In this document: positions 51,001 through 64,000 of the stretch, piece after piece
How positions within the stretch are numbered: position 1 is the stretch's first letter
Layout of the letters: each line of letters begins with the position of its first letter
Assembly (NCBI GenBank): GCA_019614645.1
Contig: JABWDB010000005.1
Location: 13,815,001-13,879,000, forward strand
Length of the DNA stretch: 64,000 nucleotides
Reading direction: 5' to 3'
From: Stratiolaelaps scimitus
Lineage: Eukaryota > Arthropoda > Arachnida > Mesostigmata > Laelapidae
Program-made: the position numbers and the translations under genes
The notes under the pieces: generated by a model
What the model saw: only the letters and a program-made list of their open reading frames with translations
Databases searched by the model: none
Told to the model about the DNA's origin: nothing

Positions 51001-52342
51001 AGGCTATATTTTGTAGGGGTGTTTGTCTCATTGTACGTCGGTCGGTTCACTGGTTAGTCGATTGAATCGTGTGATGGTTGGACAATTGGAATAACCGGAT
51101 GGGCCCACGAAACTACCCACGTCGAGTTTCACGAAAGCTGACGGAGACAAACAGAGAGTGAAACATTGACATTGAATGGACTGAATGTTGTACTGGCTGA
51201 AAATGTTTGCTCTCGAACGTGAGGCTTAACCTGCATCTCAAATACTTTTCGACTGATCACAGAATGGCGATTGAACCATAATAGTGTATGTAATTTCGCT
51301 AATGTACGCCATCCTTATTGTCGAGTACTAACGGAAACATTGTCGACGCTGCATTTCGTTGAAGAGATATGAGAGCATTGCATTGTTAACATTCAAATCA
51401 ATGATTCATTGATTGATTGCTGCATTATAATAATAATAATAATAATATAGTTACAAATATATATATAAGACGCTTACGATCATATATCCCCCTTGGCTTC
51501 TATGAAGGGTATATTGCGCTGTTGCACTCTCGTTGATGCTTATTGATTACGAACACCGACAGGAACAGTGAGCACGATTTTGGTGATACGGGGCGCGTCG
51601 CGATTGTATACTAAAAAAAAAACTATATATGCACGCTACTTGTATATCAACCAAAAAAAATCAATGCAAGTTATTTTCACATCTTTAGATTTCAATAAAG
51701 AGAACGAACGGTTGACCTTGGCGTGACCGCCTTTGTTCTTCTTGTTATACTCAAGGCTGCGCATATCGAAGAAATGTTTACTGGTACTTCTTATTCATTT
51801 TATGTCGGCGTAAACTCCGAAATCTCTCAGCACACGAACGGTTCCATCAGGACAATCATTTAGTGCGTCGAATTGACGGCCACCTATTCGGTCGATGGGC
51901 GCTGGCCACGGATAGCACTGCAATAGAACAACGCCTCCGTGATCGCCAGTGTTCGAATGTGTAACTCACTATAGGAAAATGTTTTCTTTGTTGAGTTGCC
52001 CTAGGCGTGATTTGCTAACCGGCTGTTGCCATTTAATGTGAGACCTTATTCATTGTATGTCTTGTTTTTTTATACTACCATTGCATTTGTCGTATGTCGT
52101 TGATTTGGCGTAGTCGAATCGTCTAGCAGAAAATTGAGCACAAATGTTAGGATGCGTTATTAAAGAGTTGTCATATACGTGTTTATTATTGTCACGATCG
52201 TCGTCATTATCACCGTGATTATTTTCATTATTAATTCAAGTTTTGATAATCTTGTAATTAATTATCTTTATTCTTTCGCTTATTGTCATCACCTTATCAT
52301 TGTTATTATTAGCATCATCAGTGGTCATATTTATATTCGTTA

Positions 52343-52343
<1 letters not shown>

Positions 52344-52392
<49 letters not shown>
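52344..52392. repeat. (CT)n(TA)n microsatellite
   Basis: A short CT run passes into about 40 nt of TA repeats with one G interruption. Confidence 0.9.
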
Positions 52393-53504
52393 CTAAGCAG
52401 GAAGTATGTTACGCTAGGCTGGGAGTGGGTATTAAGCCGAGGCACTGGTCGTAATGTGTACATATGAATTATCTCGTCGTTAATTATCTCGCCGTCGCCT
52501 CGATGTTCCAGTTATGGCTTCATCCCCAGTTATTGACTCATTATCCTCAATTTCACTCGTTCTTGTGTCGTCATTGTTGTCGTCTACTCCCGCCACTCAC
52601 GATCTCTGTCATTACACTTTAGCTATATATATATTTGTCTTCTTCACCGCACGTTCGTGTCATCAGTATCCGCCATAAAGTGTTTGTTGTTCCGTTATGA
52701 TTGTTCTGATGCCGGTTGCAGTATGACCACCTTGTCATACTCGCAATATTCACGCGTGGGACTTAATTAAAACAGGCGTGTCTTGTCGAGTCCTGCATCG
52801 TCTTGTTTCAGAGTTGTCTTTCATTGTCTGTCCATGTTCTCGTATCATCGTCCGATCATGATTATATGGTTTGCTACTCAGTGGTACTGCAACCCGAGGC
52901 TGCTGCACCCCGTGCAGCCTCGTTGTTACTCCAATTCCAGGTCGACGATCGATGAGTGTGTCAATTCAAGTGTCGACAGTGAACTTTCCGGGTTTGTCTA
53001 TATGGAATGACCATGTGCGGACAACTATGACGGTTAAGATCTGTGAGTGACTCTTCATCTAAACGCTATGCTCCGGCCCTGTGGAGAGCTGCTTCTTTCC
53101 TCTGGCTGTTTTCTTTAGATACCTTATTCTTTTCATTCCTCAATCTATCTATCTCTCTCTTTCTCTTTCTCTCACTCATTTTAATCCACTCTCGATCTTC
53201 CCATCGCGTTCAATCGAGCCAATCTTTGGTTTGGTGTTTGCTCCGTCTTTTCCTCTCAAGGTGAACAATTGCTAATCGGAATATTACAGCAATGGCATTT
53301 GTTGTGTTGGTGCTAAGATGAACCTGTTGTTCTACAGCGCGCTCTCTAAGGTGAAAATGGTGCGTGTGCGAGTGTGTGTCTCTCTATGACGATTCTACAG
53401 CGAATGTGTGATAGTATTAAATATCACTTTAAGCAAACCCTTGCAAGTCCAATTGATTCGTCTTCCACTTGTCAATACTCATTCTAATCGTATGCGTTTC
53501 ACAG

Positions 53505-53684
53505 GCAACTGGCGCTGTTCGCTTCGCGATACAGTTGCCAGGCTGCCTGTCAACACAGCACCACGGTGAGGGCACCTTCTGGCCGGCACGTCTCGGGGGC
53601 AACGAATTGGCAGCTAATGCAGACTTGGGGACGTTCGGAGTCGGATCAACAGCGTGTGCTGTCATCAGAGTGATGCACCAGGAT
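53505..53684 (+). CDS. Orphan exon candidate, 60 codons, phase 0-0
   Basis: A GC-rich 180-nt block in AT-rich surroundings. It follows acceptor gcgtttcacag and ends at GAT|GTAATC. The + frame starts ATGAVRFAIQLPGCLS and includes GTFWPARLGGNELAANADLG. A nearby upstream frame (ATG at about 53318, MNLLFYSALSK|GTGAAA) would join in phase. The opposite strand is also open, so strand is not certain. I recognise no family. Confidence 0.22.
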
Positions 53685-55497
53685 GTAATCGTTGGATGCA
53701 TGTTTATATACACAGCAACTGTCGTCTCATCTCGTCAAATGGGATGCGTTTAATCAGCGATCGTTTGTGTTTCGGCGTGTCCATGATACGTCGGTAATGT
53801 ATTTTGCACGACAATGAATCACTCGGCTGGCAAAATTTCCTGTTAATTATGATAATTCTCGTTCGATGCGCTGCTATCTGGCATTTGCTAAAAATAAATG
53901 AAAACCTAACCCAAAGCCCAACTCAGCCTCTCGTTGCCATTGCCGTATCGAAGGAATGATCATTATTTGTTGAATTTCGCATTCATATTTCTGAGAAGAT
54001 CTGAGAGCCGTTGCCGTCACCGTTGGATGGTTTACGTATCTGGCAGACGGACGAGGCTTCTCAATAGCACGTATCAAGTCTCAATAGCACGTTGAGAGAC
54101 AGCGGGCCGATTCTGGGGTTTTATCCGGAATTGCTTTGTCTACGAACACAGCTGGTTTCACCAGAACGGATCTTACGGAAATAGTGACCTTAATTTATTT
54201 GGCATCTCTCGTCCTCGCTCCAAGTACTTGTTGTTCAGTCATTTGGTAAATCAATGTAATTATTTGCTTCTGTAATATTCTATTATACGTAATAATTGAC
54301 AAATAACAATAAGAACAATAGATAACAATAGGCAAATAGGATTATAGACTCGAGTACGCTACGGCCGTTACCAAGAACACTGTCACCAGACTTGCTGGCT
54401 TCCACTACCTAGAGGCAATTCATGATGAGGTACATACAATGCCCCTGATGCGTGTTTGCGCTTTGACTGTGCAAGATGATCAGCAGGCATTGCTCTGCAC
54501 TTATGCAAAAGTAGGTTTACAGTTGCAATTCTTTGTTCAAGTGTGGGACTCACCGTTGTTTGCGGCAGCGTCATGACCACTGCTCCATTTTGCCACCAAG
54601 TGGCTCGGATCGCCTTTGTCATTGCTTACTCTAGTGCACGTTTACCCAATGGATGTATTATATCTGGCCGTCTTCAACGGCTCCATGTGACGGCACCTGT
54701 CTTTTCTTTTTTTCCAATTGCACAAACTCGCTAATCACCCTGCTTTGTCGTCTATGATGAATTATATCGAGGCTAATTAACCGCAAAAACACATTCCGCT
54801 CTGCTGAATCTGGGCAGAGAGCTTCATCTGCACGCTTAGATACACATAGGCTTCAAAATGTATTCGCTCATATTGTAGTTTTAGCCAGATACGTTCAATG
54901 ACGAATCTTCCAGGTTATGGAAAGCATGCTTTTAAACTGAGTGTCATAGCACACTATGATTTTGATGAAACTTTTAATTCGAAAGAAAAATTCATTCCGG
55001 CAGAATAGGCATGTTTAAATCCATTTCCTTGTTTAGCGTGCGAACATTTGCTGTTGGACGTAGCACTTTTTCGAGTTGTTTCTTGAATACGGTCAGTTAC
55101 CACAAAAAACGCTTTTTGCGTAGTATGGTGTAATATGGCGATTTAGTCAACAAGAACTATTCTCCAACAACTATATATGATTCACACGAATTTGGCTACA
55201 AATACGGTGCGTATGAGTCCGTTTTAGGAACGTACACCTTAAAATCGATTTAGGTCTCCAAGGGCCTCACCTCTCCAGAGGGGTGTTGTATGCACTGTTG
55301 TACACAACTAGCAGTTAATTAGTATAGAGATGTTAGATGCCCTTTAATTGCGACACCACAGCTAGCATCACAAGATGTAGAGATCAAAGTGAATACGCTT
55401 ATTATTTAGATATCAACGTCAAATAACAGATATCAACCATGACCCCGTATACCCAGCTAAGCGAGTGGCATCTTCAATAGCAAAAGTAATGTAAATT

Positions 55498-55615
55498 TCT
55501 CTGACTGACTCACAGTCAACATTTAACATCCACGGTTTAACTGCTTTCGGCATTGCTGCATGGGACGAACCCCTTTACAATGCAAATATGCAACGGTGGG
55601 GATCGAAATAATTCT
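55498..55615 (-). repeat. tRNA-derived SINE family A, copy 3
   Basis: The + strand reads CTGACTCACAGTCAACATTT, CTGCTTTCGGCATTGCTGCA and ACGGTGGGGATCGAA, matching copy 1 with a few differences. The tRNA-like end is cut short after the B-box, so this copy is truncated. Confidence 0.6.
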
Positions 55616-57040
55616 GCCATGCTCGCAGGAGAGGGTAATAACATCTAAATATTAAGCCTTTTCAAATTGGGTATTCCCTCTTTTTTCGCGTGAGTTTTTT
55701 TTCGTGTGCATTTATTACATGAGTGTACAGACGAGTAAACACCAGCCACTGAAATTTGCTTACTGTTCAATACATCACGTGTGATACTGCTATGAACATT
55801 CGCTTTAAAATTATATATATATATATATAGGGATTGGCCGAAATAGGCTTACAGTACTGTGGCACGTCGGTCTGCAACTGGGGCAAATGGGTTCCCTGTT
55901 AAAAACAACTGGTTAGTTGAAACAGATGATGGGCCGGCTGTTAGCCTACTTCGTTTTAATTGTAAACCTATTTTGTCATTACGTGCAGACGTACGTCTTA
56001 TCCTACTGTAAGCCTGTTCCGTTCACACCCTGTACATATACAAAGGGCATACACAATGTAAATATCAATATACATATAATAGTAGTTTTATAATAACAAT
56101 TATACATCATGACTGCATTTATTGAATGAAATATGATCAATCTTATATAGTTGTTAGTATCAATGTCAGTATTAATAGTAGTAGTAGTAGTAATATTAAT
56201 AGGTTATGTATGCATTATTACAATTATCGGGGTCCCCCTGATTATCGTGAGACTGTTCGCCACTGTTTTGTAGACGAGAGTGGCCGCACACAGCATCACG
56301 GGAACCACACAGTGTGCACTGCCAAACAAAATGAGCTTGCATAGGCAAGATGAAATCATTGTTGAGTTATGATTATTCTACGTTGGACTGTGCTCGAACG
56401 ACACCGAATCGGTTGTGCCTGCCAGCACGACTGCAAACCTAAACGATAGTTAATCAGGATTGAAGTCAAATAAAAACCTCGATCATTCTCTATTCGTTGA
56501 AACAAGGATAGTGACAACACGTAGACATATTGACATATCGACTCCCGCCGCGACATCAGATATCCTCGATATATGGACACTCATATGAGTGGCTACACCT
56601 CTTCTCAATGGATGGCCTATGAATTGATCAAGCGATATACGGCTGAGCTAGGTGAGCTTGCTGAAATTGTGTCGGGTGGACACAATCGTGGGAAACAAGT
56701 TGATCGAGTCAAATGTGGAAATTGATCACGCGATGTCACCGCGCAATCACAACCGCACGGCCGCGTGCAGTCATCAGCTATTTTCAACATCATCACCTAA
56801 CGAAATATTCAACGCTATCGAATGGCACAGGACTAGCTAGCCACGCACAAAATGAACAGATATCTGACGCTGAGAATCGCTCATATCGCCTGACCGCATC
56901 TCACACCCAAATGAAAACGTATTGCGGTTGTGATCATTTGAAAGAAGCGAGAAGTGAAACAAAATAAACAACTAGCCACCCAACCAAAACCGAGAACCAG
57001 AACATAACAGCAGAAACGCTCTCGTCGTACAGGCACACAC

Positions 57041-57048
57041 ATATATAT

Positions 57049-57084
<36 letters not shown>
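57041..57084. repeat. (TA)n microsatellite
   Basis: About 44 nt of TA repeats with one AA interruption, preceded by a short CA run. Confidence 0.95.
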
Positions 57085-57085
<1 letters not shown>

Positions 57086-57520
57086 GAAGGTAATATGCGT
57101 GTAATTTAATATATATATAGAAAGGCAGTGCGCGAAATAGTGTGACGCAGGTTTGTACACTTTCAAGTGCTTTCCGGCGAATAACAATAATAAATATATA
57201 TATATTATATATAATGTATGTATATATGTTATATGTAGTAACATTCTAGTAAATATATATATATATATATATATAATGTATTCATAATTAGATATATATG
57301 TATGATTCGTATTTGCGATAAGTCACGATCATAGCATTCGTAATCGTCATCATTTGTGTTATTATCATTATTGTTTTCAACTGTATTACTAATGCATACC
57401 ACCGCATAGAATTATGTTCGCAGTTCATTCGTCATTACAATAGCATCTGACTTTCAATATCTTCATCCAGGTGGTGAAGTATCAGTTTCGTTCAGGGATT
57501 TTGGGAACCACAGGAGGATG

Positions 57521-57671
<151 letters not shown>

Positions 57672-58166
57672 CGTGTATCATCGTGCTCACGTCTCGAAAT
57701 TGCACCGTATAGTGAAGCATAATACCACCATCGTCACCGTTGTCGTCTTGGATAAAATATATTGTCATTAAATGACTTTATTATATATATATATATATAT
57801 GTATATTGAAGTTGTACCATGTATGTGTATCCTATTACAGACTAACCAGATATAAGACGCCTAATACAGGAAAGAAAGCCATAGGTACCTGTCTTCAATA
57901 TTCTGTAGCCAGTTCGATTTGAGATTTTGGAAACGTATGTCTGTGAGGATGAAAGAGATAGAGAGGGAGTATCCTACTATCGGCCAAACATGCCAAAAGA
58001 AACTACATAAACTGCCTTGTTGGTATATTGTGGGACGACGTGTTCTTATAGGACCAAATTGAAAAGCAAGAATTATAATGCTATGTAGTAGTATGATGAT
58101 GTCTTCATTTAATTTTCCCCTAATTCTTGTCTTTTTATGGTCAGTCTGCTTGGCATCAAATTTATG

Positions 58167-58206
58167 CTCTCTCTCTCTATTATATATATATATATATATA
58201 TATATA
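58167..58206. repeat. (CT)n(TA)n microsatellite
   Basis: A short CT run passes into about 26 nt of TA repeats. Confidence 0.9.
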
Positions 58207-58530
58207 GTATGGCCAAGGTCAACGGATTGGGAAACGCTTAAAATGCTTACCAGTACATTATATCCGTCCAATTCCCTGATAATTCACACTGGTGCTTTTA
58301 CTCTCTTCAGCCCCATACACCCAACAATTTCGAGCAGGCCTTACTTACTAGAAATTTTAACATTCAACGTTTAAGTACGTATAGGCTCAACGCAGCGTCT
58401 ACGATTTCTTCGAAGTGATGATGCGTTTGCCGCGAAATATTGACTTGAAAATAGAATACACATTATTTACGTCTCGTCATCTTCATAACCTAGTATAGAC
58501 TAATCATATGATTTAATTTTGAAAGCCTCT

Positions 58531-58531
<1 letters not shown>

Positions 58532-58629
<98 letters not shown>

Positions 58630-58640
58630 ATATATTTATA
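58532..58640. repeat. (TA)n tract with regularly spaced TTTA interruptions
   Basis: About 109 nt of TA repeats broken by TTTA at 58567, 58591, 58615 and 58635, that is at steps of 24, 24 and 20 nt. The regular spacing indicates a higher-order tandem unit of (TA)n plus TTTA. Confidence 0.9.
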
Positions 58641-59601
58641 TGCACGCGGTATACAAAAGGGTTTCCGCAAAAATACATTTGCTGAAAAATTAAATATTGC
58701 AGAATCTTGGTTAATTGAGGAGAGTACGCACTCTTCACAATATTACAGAATATACGTACATTTCTCATATTGAATAGCCTAATAGGAATCGTACTATTCA
58801 TAATAATAATGTTGTGTTATACAACGTATTCGTTATGTAAATTCTGAACGCTTTCTGCAGGAACACATTTGTTATATACATGACAAAGACTATACAGGAG
58901 TAGCTACACCCTCACTGCTATTCGGGTATATATATATATATATATATATAAGTTCTATCAACTATACCTCGTTGGCTATACGCGTAGATGCGTTACGGGA
59001 CCCCACGGAAGTTGCTTCCTGCCTGGCATAACATTTAGCTATAAGAAGCAATCATCCAAAGCTATGATCGTCTGTAAGCAAACTATTGAAATAAGTCCGA
59101 TGCGCAAAATTGGTTTCCAGCAACCTTTCTCGTGTCAAGTCAAACTGACGGCTGCAAGACCCACCGTGCACTGGTGGTGCAACGTTCACCTCTAGTCGAA
59201 TAAAGTCCAATAATAGTGACACTAAACGGCCGTGCAGTTTGCGTATGCCGGCCAGGCGTACCGGCCGCGCGAAAAATGTCAACTTTCAAATAGAAAGGCA
59301 ATGGGCTGTGCGTTGTATCATAGTGAAATGAAGCATCCTCTAAAAAGTAAACGGAAAGTAACAAGCGAGCAACATAATGCATTGAGCTCGTTCGTGATAT
59401 GTTGTATTTTTCTTCAAATCTACCCAAAACGAATATACGCGAACATAGTAAATACACACGCACACAGAGTAATGTTAACAAACAAACGCAAGAAACACAA
59501 ATAAAAGAACGATCATGTGTGACAATCGAAAGATATATTCATATATTTTATTGAAAATAAATACATTTGGCTTGCAACTAGCGACCAAAAAAAAGGCGAA
59601 G

Positions 59602-59604
<3 letters not shown>

Positions 59605-59669
<65 letters not shown>
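59605..59669. repeat. (TA)n microsatellite
   Basis: About 65 nt of uninterrupted TA repeats. Confidence 0.97.
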
Positions 59670-59671
<2 letters not shown>

Positions 59672-60806
59672 TAACAGCGATAACGCATCGATGTAAACAC
59701 AATTTGTAGCCGCATGTATGTTGAACTGAAACAGGCCAGCGTGCGTCGCTAGCAGATGGTAAATGTTTAGGCGTATACCATCGAAGGAAAATAATGTGTT
59801 TGTTTGTGTGTGTGTGCTTGTATTGATTATTATATTTGCCTTTGATTCGGAACTGCGAGGCTCACCGAAACACTCAACGGACTTAACTCTGATCAAAGAA
59901 ATAAAAAGCTGAAACGAGTTCACGTGAACCCGATTATCAATGTATGCAATACAAATCTATATACAATAAAAGAAACAACAACAACACAGGTTCAGCTATT
60001 CAGAGAGTGCTATCACACTCGATCAAGGTTGAATCCCCATCAGAATAGAACTGCCATTGAAAGCAGGGACCGTATACTTCTTCCGTATTTACGGCTCCAT
60101 TCAACGTAGGAGTGAACGTTGAAAAAACAACGCCCTCGTTTCGTTTGGCCTGGAAAATAATGATAGGTTTGAGTTGAATGTTGTCCTTGAGAACTTGCAC
60201 GTATGTTTTGTGACATGCAAAGTCGCCCTTCACGCCGTGTGTGTCTGTGTTCGTTTGTTTGTACATGCGCGTACAATAGCATATGTCCAGCGATATTGCA
60301 TTTTCTCTAATGCATGAGATTGCATAACAGCCGGACGTGATGATCACATGATGGCCGAGCTTCCTTGGACTTCGTATGGTCACCCAACAAGTATCGCTTC
60401 GTCCGTGTAGCGTTTCAAGAAGTAGACGAATGTACACCGACATTTCTCAGGATCCGCCCGGGTCCCTTATGCAGAGCTTGTTGACGAAATAGGTATCGAG
60501 ATTGCCAATGGTTTAGCAAAATGTCGACAATCTTACAATATTATTATTATAATTATAATCATCGTAGGAGAATGGAACAAGCCTAGTGATTAACGCAACG
60601 GTAAGTCAACTTGTGACTTGAAGTTACTGTCAGTTACTTCTAGTCATCATTATTTTAGCTAATTACGCTCACTGTCGTTCCATTGTCCATTACCATTGTG
60701 ATACCATACATTGTGTGCGGTGATCACATAATCCGTTCATCATCGTTCGGCATCATGATTATTATTATCATTACTAATAGTCCAGCAAAGTAGTATTGTC
60801 GCAAAA

Positions 60807-60810
<4 letters not shown>

Positions 60811-60869
<59 letters not shown>
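60811..60869. repeat. (TA)n microsatellite
   Basis: About 59 nt of uninterrupted TA repeats; a shorter one follows at 60918-60935. Confidence 0.97.
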
Positions 60870-60872
<3 letters not shown>

Positions 60873-63023
60873 CATTATGACGTATTTCGTGTTGCAATAC
60901 GTCTTGAGAGATAGCATATATATATATATATATGTATAGACACAACAGCACGAATAAGTATGGCATCCTTCATACTGCAGCGGTGTGAAGCACGAATTCC
61001 CCATTCGCAGTATGTATCTTCTGCACGCGGTCGCGCTCCAATTATAAACTTCTGCACGCCTATAATCGAATATCGCCGCTCTGTTACGTAGTTCGTATCA
61101 TCACAATGTTAGATTCATTCGACTTCGCTGTTAGTAGTCGGCGACAACTGAAGCAATACAATATACCTATGTACAAGATATACTTTAAACAACACATGAC
61201 AATATTGTCTATAATAGCAGAAGTGGCAATAATAATAATAATCATTGTAGTAATAGTGGTAGTAATAGTGGTAGTAGTAGTAACTGTTTTATTAGTTGGC
61301 TGTCAACTGCACAAAGCACGAGAGAGTCTGCCACTGTCGCGTCGCCTCGTCGACAAACTATGCATCGTCAGCGGACAACAGCACATTGTACAGCAACAAT
61401 GTAAACAATGAACTATTACATTAATTAGTCATTATTATTATTATTATTATGTACACTATCATATATATATATATATATATGTCCGAGTGTGATATCTATA
61501 CTAATTGTGTTTGTGTGTGTGTTGGTATGTATATTTTAGTGGCGAATCAAACGAGATGCCAAACGGGAAAGAAAGCTCTCTGTTTCCAGCATTGAGAAAA
61601 GCGTGTTTCGATAGCCGCACATCGTTCAATCCTTCTCTCTCTCTCTCTCTCGCTCTCTCTTCCAGTAGAGCGGCCGAGCCGTTAGACACATGGACCTCTT
61701 TGTCCATAGTCCCTGTCCAGTGTTATTGTGGGGACAAAGTTGAAAACTGACTAAAGATATTGTTAGATAGATTTCGAGTAGGTATCAAATGCCAATCGTT
61801 TAACGCGCCCCTCAGAATTCGTCGAACCTAAACGGCGGGTGCCAGTGCCAGAAGATGCCGAAAACGCTCGCCGCCCACCCTGCTGCTAGTTGCGTCTTAC
61901 GCTAATCTTATTGTGATACACCCTACACTCTATATCTACTCAACATCGTCGACAAAGTTGCCACATCCATCACGCACACACATAACAGGCCGTGGGTCTC
62001 CACATTATTTTTGCATATATCATGTTGGCCTCTTGCTTCTGTTGCCGTTATCGCCGTCGATGCTAACTGTCGCTAGTGTTCTTTCCGCTCCGCTGAATCG
62101 CTCGAAATGAGCTCGGAACAAGCGCGGCTCTTTGAAAATAGTTGGCGCTCTCTTTCTTCGATAGTTTTCAATATAGGACACACGTTTCGCTTCCGCGTCG
62201 ACTCGGATTCCCCTCGCTGACGACGAGCTCACATCACACCACTGTCTAGTTCATGGGAATAGTCATGAGTGGGCTTATTGCTCAGTCGTCCGTCCGTCCA
62301 GTTGGTCGTCAGAGATCAGGAAGCCTGGATGATACCGCAGCACCTCAACAGCGTGGCGCGGCAACTGCAGGTCGTGTGACAACTGCACACTAGGCAGTTG
62401 TTGGCGCGCGTTCGTTTTGTAGGATTATCCGATTTGACGGCCGCCTCTCGTCTCAGCGTTGGGATCACCACTGTTGGCTATTCCTTTCTATCTGTACAAC
62501 TGTATTTCATGTTTGGTTTCTCGCCGTGTCCTATCCACGGACTTTGGTCGTGTCTTGGTTAGACGCAGCCGTTCCGTTGGGCCGCAGCGGACCACAACGA
62601 TCGTAACAGCTGAATGAGAGCGCTCTGCTGTCGAAAGCTAATCGAGAACATCTTATATGCGCGTCAAACATCTCTGCAAGGTAGAGGGAGATAAGAAACA
62701 AATGCCGATCGTATGACTCTCGTTAGTTGACTGAGACATCATTGCGAGCGATTGTCGCACCTGAAAACTTGATTTGTTTTCGTAGTGTGTAATAATGATA
62801 GGTACAAGGAAGGAAGCGCACGTCGGGCGACTGTTTGGGGAATATACGCTAACAAACGCTAACAAACGAATACGTCACACACAACTGTGCCAACCTACGT
62901 ATAGACTGCAGTATAGCTTCTTGCGCACTGTCAACCTACTTTTGCTCACGCGGCCTATTTGTGGGACCTTATAGTACCGCCATCACCACCAACACCAACG
63001 CTACTAATTCGAAGTATACTTAC

Positions 63024-63574
63024 TGTGCGTCAAAGGAGCAGCTGTCTAGCAAGAGTTCCTTCATACGATGCAAATCCTTAGGTTGCCGCTTAGATTGGGG
63101 ACCGCTAGCACGTTCAGCGGTCGTTATCGGTGATGCGGCGGCGGCGCCGGCGCCGCCCGGTGAGCTCCCGCCACTTCCACCAACTTGGCCAACGACTCCG
63201 GGCCCAAGTTTGGTTCTGGGAGGCGGCACCTCCGCCGGCGATCTGCTTGCTGGAGATTGCTGGCTATGTATGAGCTGAGTGTGCGGCACCGGCGGCGGAT
63301 GAACAGGCTGCGATGATGGTGCTGTGGTGACCTGCATTGTTTGTTGCGGTTGTTGTTGCTGCTTCGGTTGCTGCTGCTGCTGCTGTTGTTGCTGTTGTTG
63401 TGGTGCTGCGGGCGGGCCTCGGGGAGCTGCCGGCTCGTCGTTCGCTCGGCGCTCGGGGAGCGAAGGTGAGCCGGGACCCCGCGTTGTTCCCGTCGATGGG
63501 GAACAACGGATCCCACCAGTAGCCGCCACAATGTGGACCGCGGGTGCGTCGTCGGAGGCGACGGGCTCGGCCAC
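63024..63574 (-). CDS. Polyglutamine-encoding exon of an unidentified gene
   Basis: On the - strand a frame of 183 codons runs from an acceptor-like GATGAGTAG|GTGGCC to a very strong donor, GACGCACA|GTAAGT, leaving phase 2. The protein is Pro/Ala/Gly/Ser-rich, has a Gln block (CAG/CAA codons, plus strand about 63353-63405), and ends in a more ordered basic stretch KRQPKDLHRMKELLLDSCS. There is no in-frame ATG at its 5' end, so it is probably internal, or the start lies elsewhere. The polyQ and low complexity fit a nuclear regulator, but that is inference. Further exons should lie at lower coordinates and were not found. A second open frame starts at ATG 63582 and lacks the ordered end. Confidence 0.5.
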
Positions 63575-64000
63575 CTACTCATCAGACAGATTAAATGAGA
63601 TCATGGATTTACATGGAGTCGAGAAACAAATGACACATTGGCACATTGGGTTGACATGTACTTTGCTTTCAGTTGTTCTCTAGTTTGGGTGAGTTCGCTA
63701 GTCGCCGTCTGAGACATCAGCGATGGAGTGGCAGTCATAATAATGTATCGCGCTATGCGCCTGCTGGATTCAGGATCGCATTTAGGAAAAGGTGGTCAAC
63801 AACAACGACAACAACAGTAACCAAAATGAGACCATGCGGAGCAGCTTGGAGCCAAATAGGCTAAGGACAACGGGTATCAGCCATTAAAGCATTTGCTCTA
63901 AGGTTTGCTTTATAATGCTCGCAGTACGATTTCCTCTAAAAGCCATGTCAGCTGGCTTCATTATTAGTTTTGTAGACAGGTTTTTTTTGCAAGGACTGAA
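63575..64000. other. Window end, nothing recognised
   Basis: Probably intron or upstream sequence of the polyglutamine gene. CAACAA runs occur near 63798-63815. No exon could be supported. Confidence 0.4.

Noticed and set aside
62020..62232. - strand frame of 70 codons
   Set aside because: Reads somewhat like protein, but no acceptor/donor in phase with the polyglutamine exon and no family recognised.

Overview
The window is nuclear DNA from an arthropod, most likely a mite or tick (Parasitiformes). The grounds are spliceosomal introns with GT/AG borders, two animal genes (Pax6 and IRE1), many (TA)n microsatellites, and dispersed tRNA-like short repeats. The species is inferred, not shown. 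There are no bacterial features, CRISPR arrays or long transposase or reverse-transcriptase ORFs.

Layout. (1) 1-13.3 kb, + strand: the 3' two thirds of a Pax6 (eyeless/toy) gene. It starts inside the paired domain and runs through the linker, homeodomain and conserved C-terminus to a TAG stop at 13204-13206. A large GC-rich block (about 2.5-6.9 kb) lies in the intron between paired box and homeobox. (2) 13.3-23.4 kb: intergenic, with simple repeats and one tRNA-like SINE. (3) 23.4-34.3 kb, - strand: a five-exon gene for a protein of about 187 residues, assembled here from splice sites and matching phases. Its motif order resembles the MCRIP (FAM195) family. (4) 34.3-35.9 kb: a divergent promoter/leader region rich in CAG/CTG triplets with a strong hairpin. 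(5) 35.9-48.0 kb, + strand: a complete 17-exon IRE1 (ERN1) gene. Signal peptide, luminal sensor, one membrane span, kinase and KEN RNase join in one open frame of 1,134 residues with a long charged C-terminal tail. (6) 48-63 kb: AT-rich intergenic DNA with very long (TA)n tracts and one GC-rich orphan exon candidate. (7) 63.0-63.6 kb, - strand: a polyglutamine-encoding exon of an unidentified gene.

The genes do not form a pathway. Pax6 is a developmental transcription factor and IRE1 is the ER unfolded-protein sensor. The MCRIP-like gene is head-to-head with IRE1 and tail-to-tail with Pax6. The least described items are the MCRIP-like gene, the IRE1 tail, and a splice-phase conflict upstream of the Pax6 homeobox.
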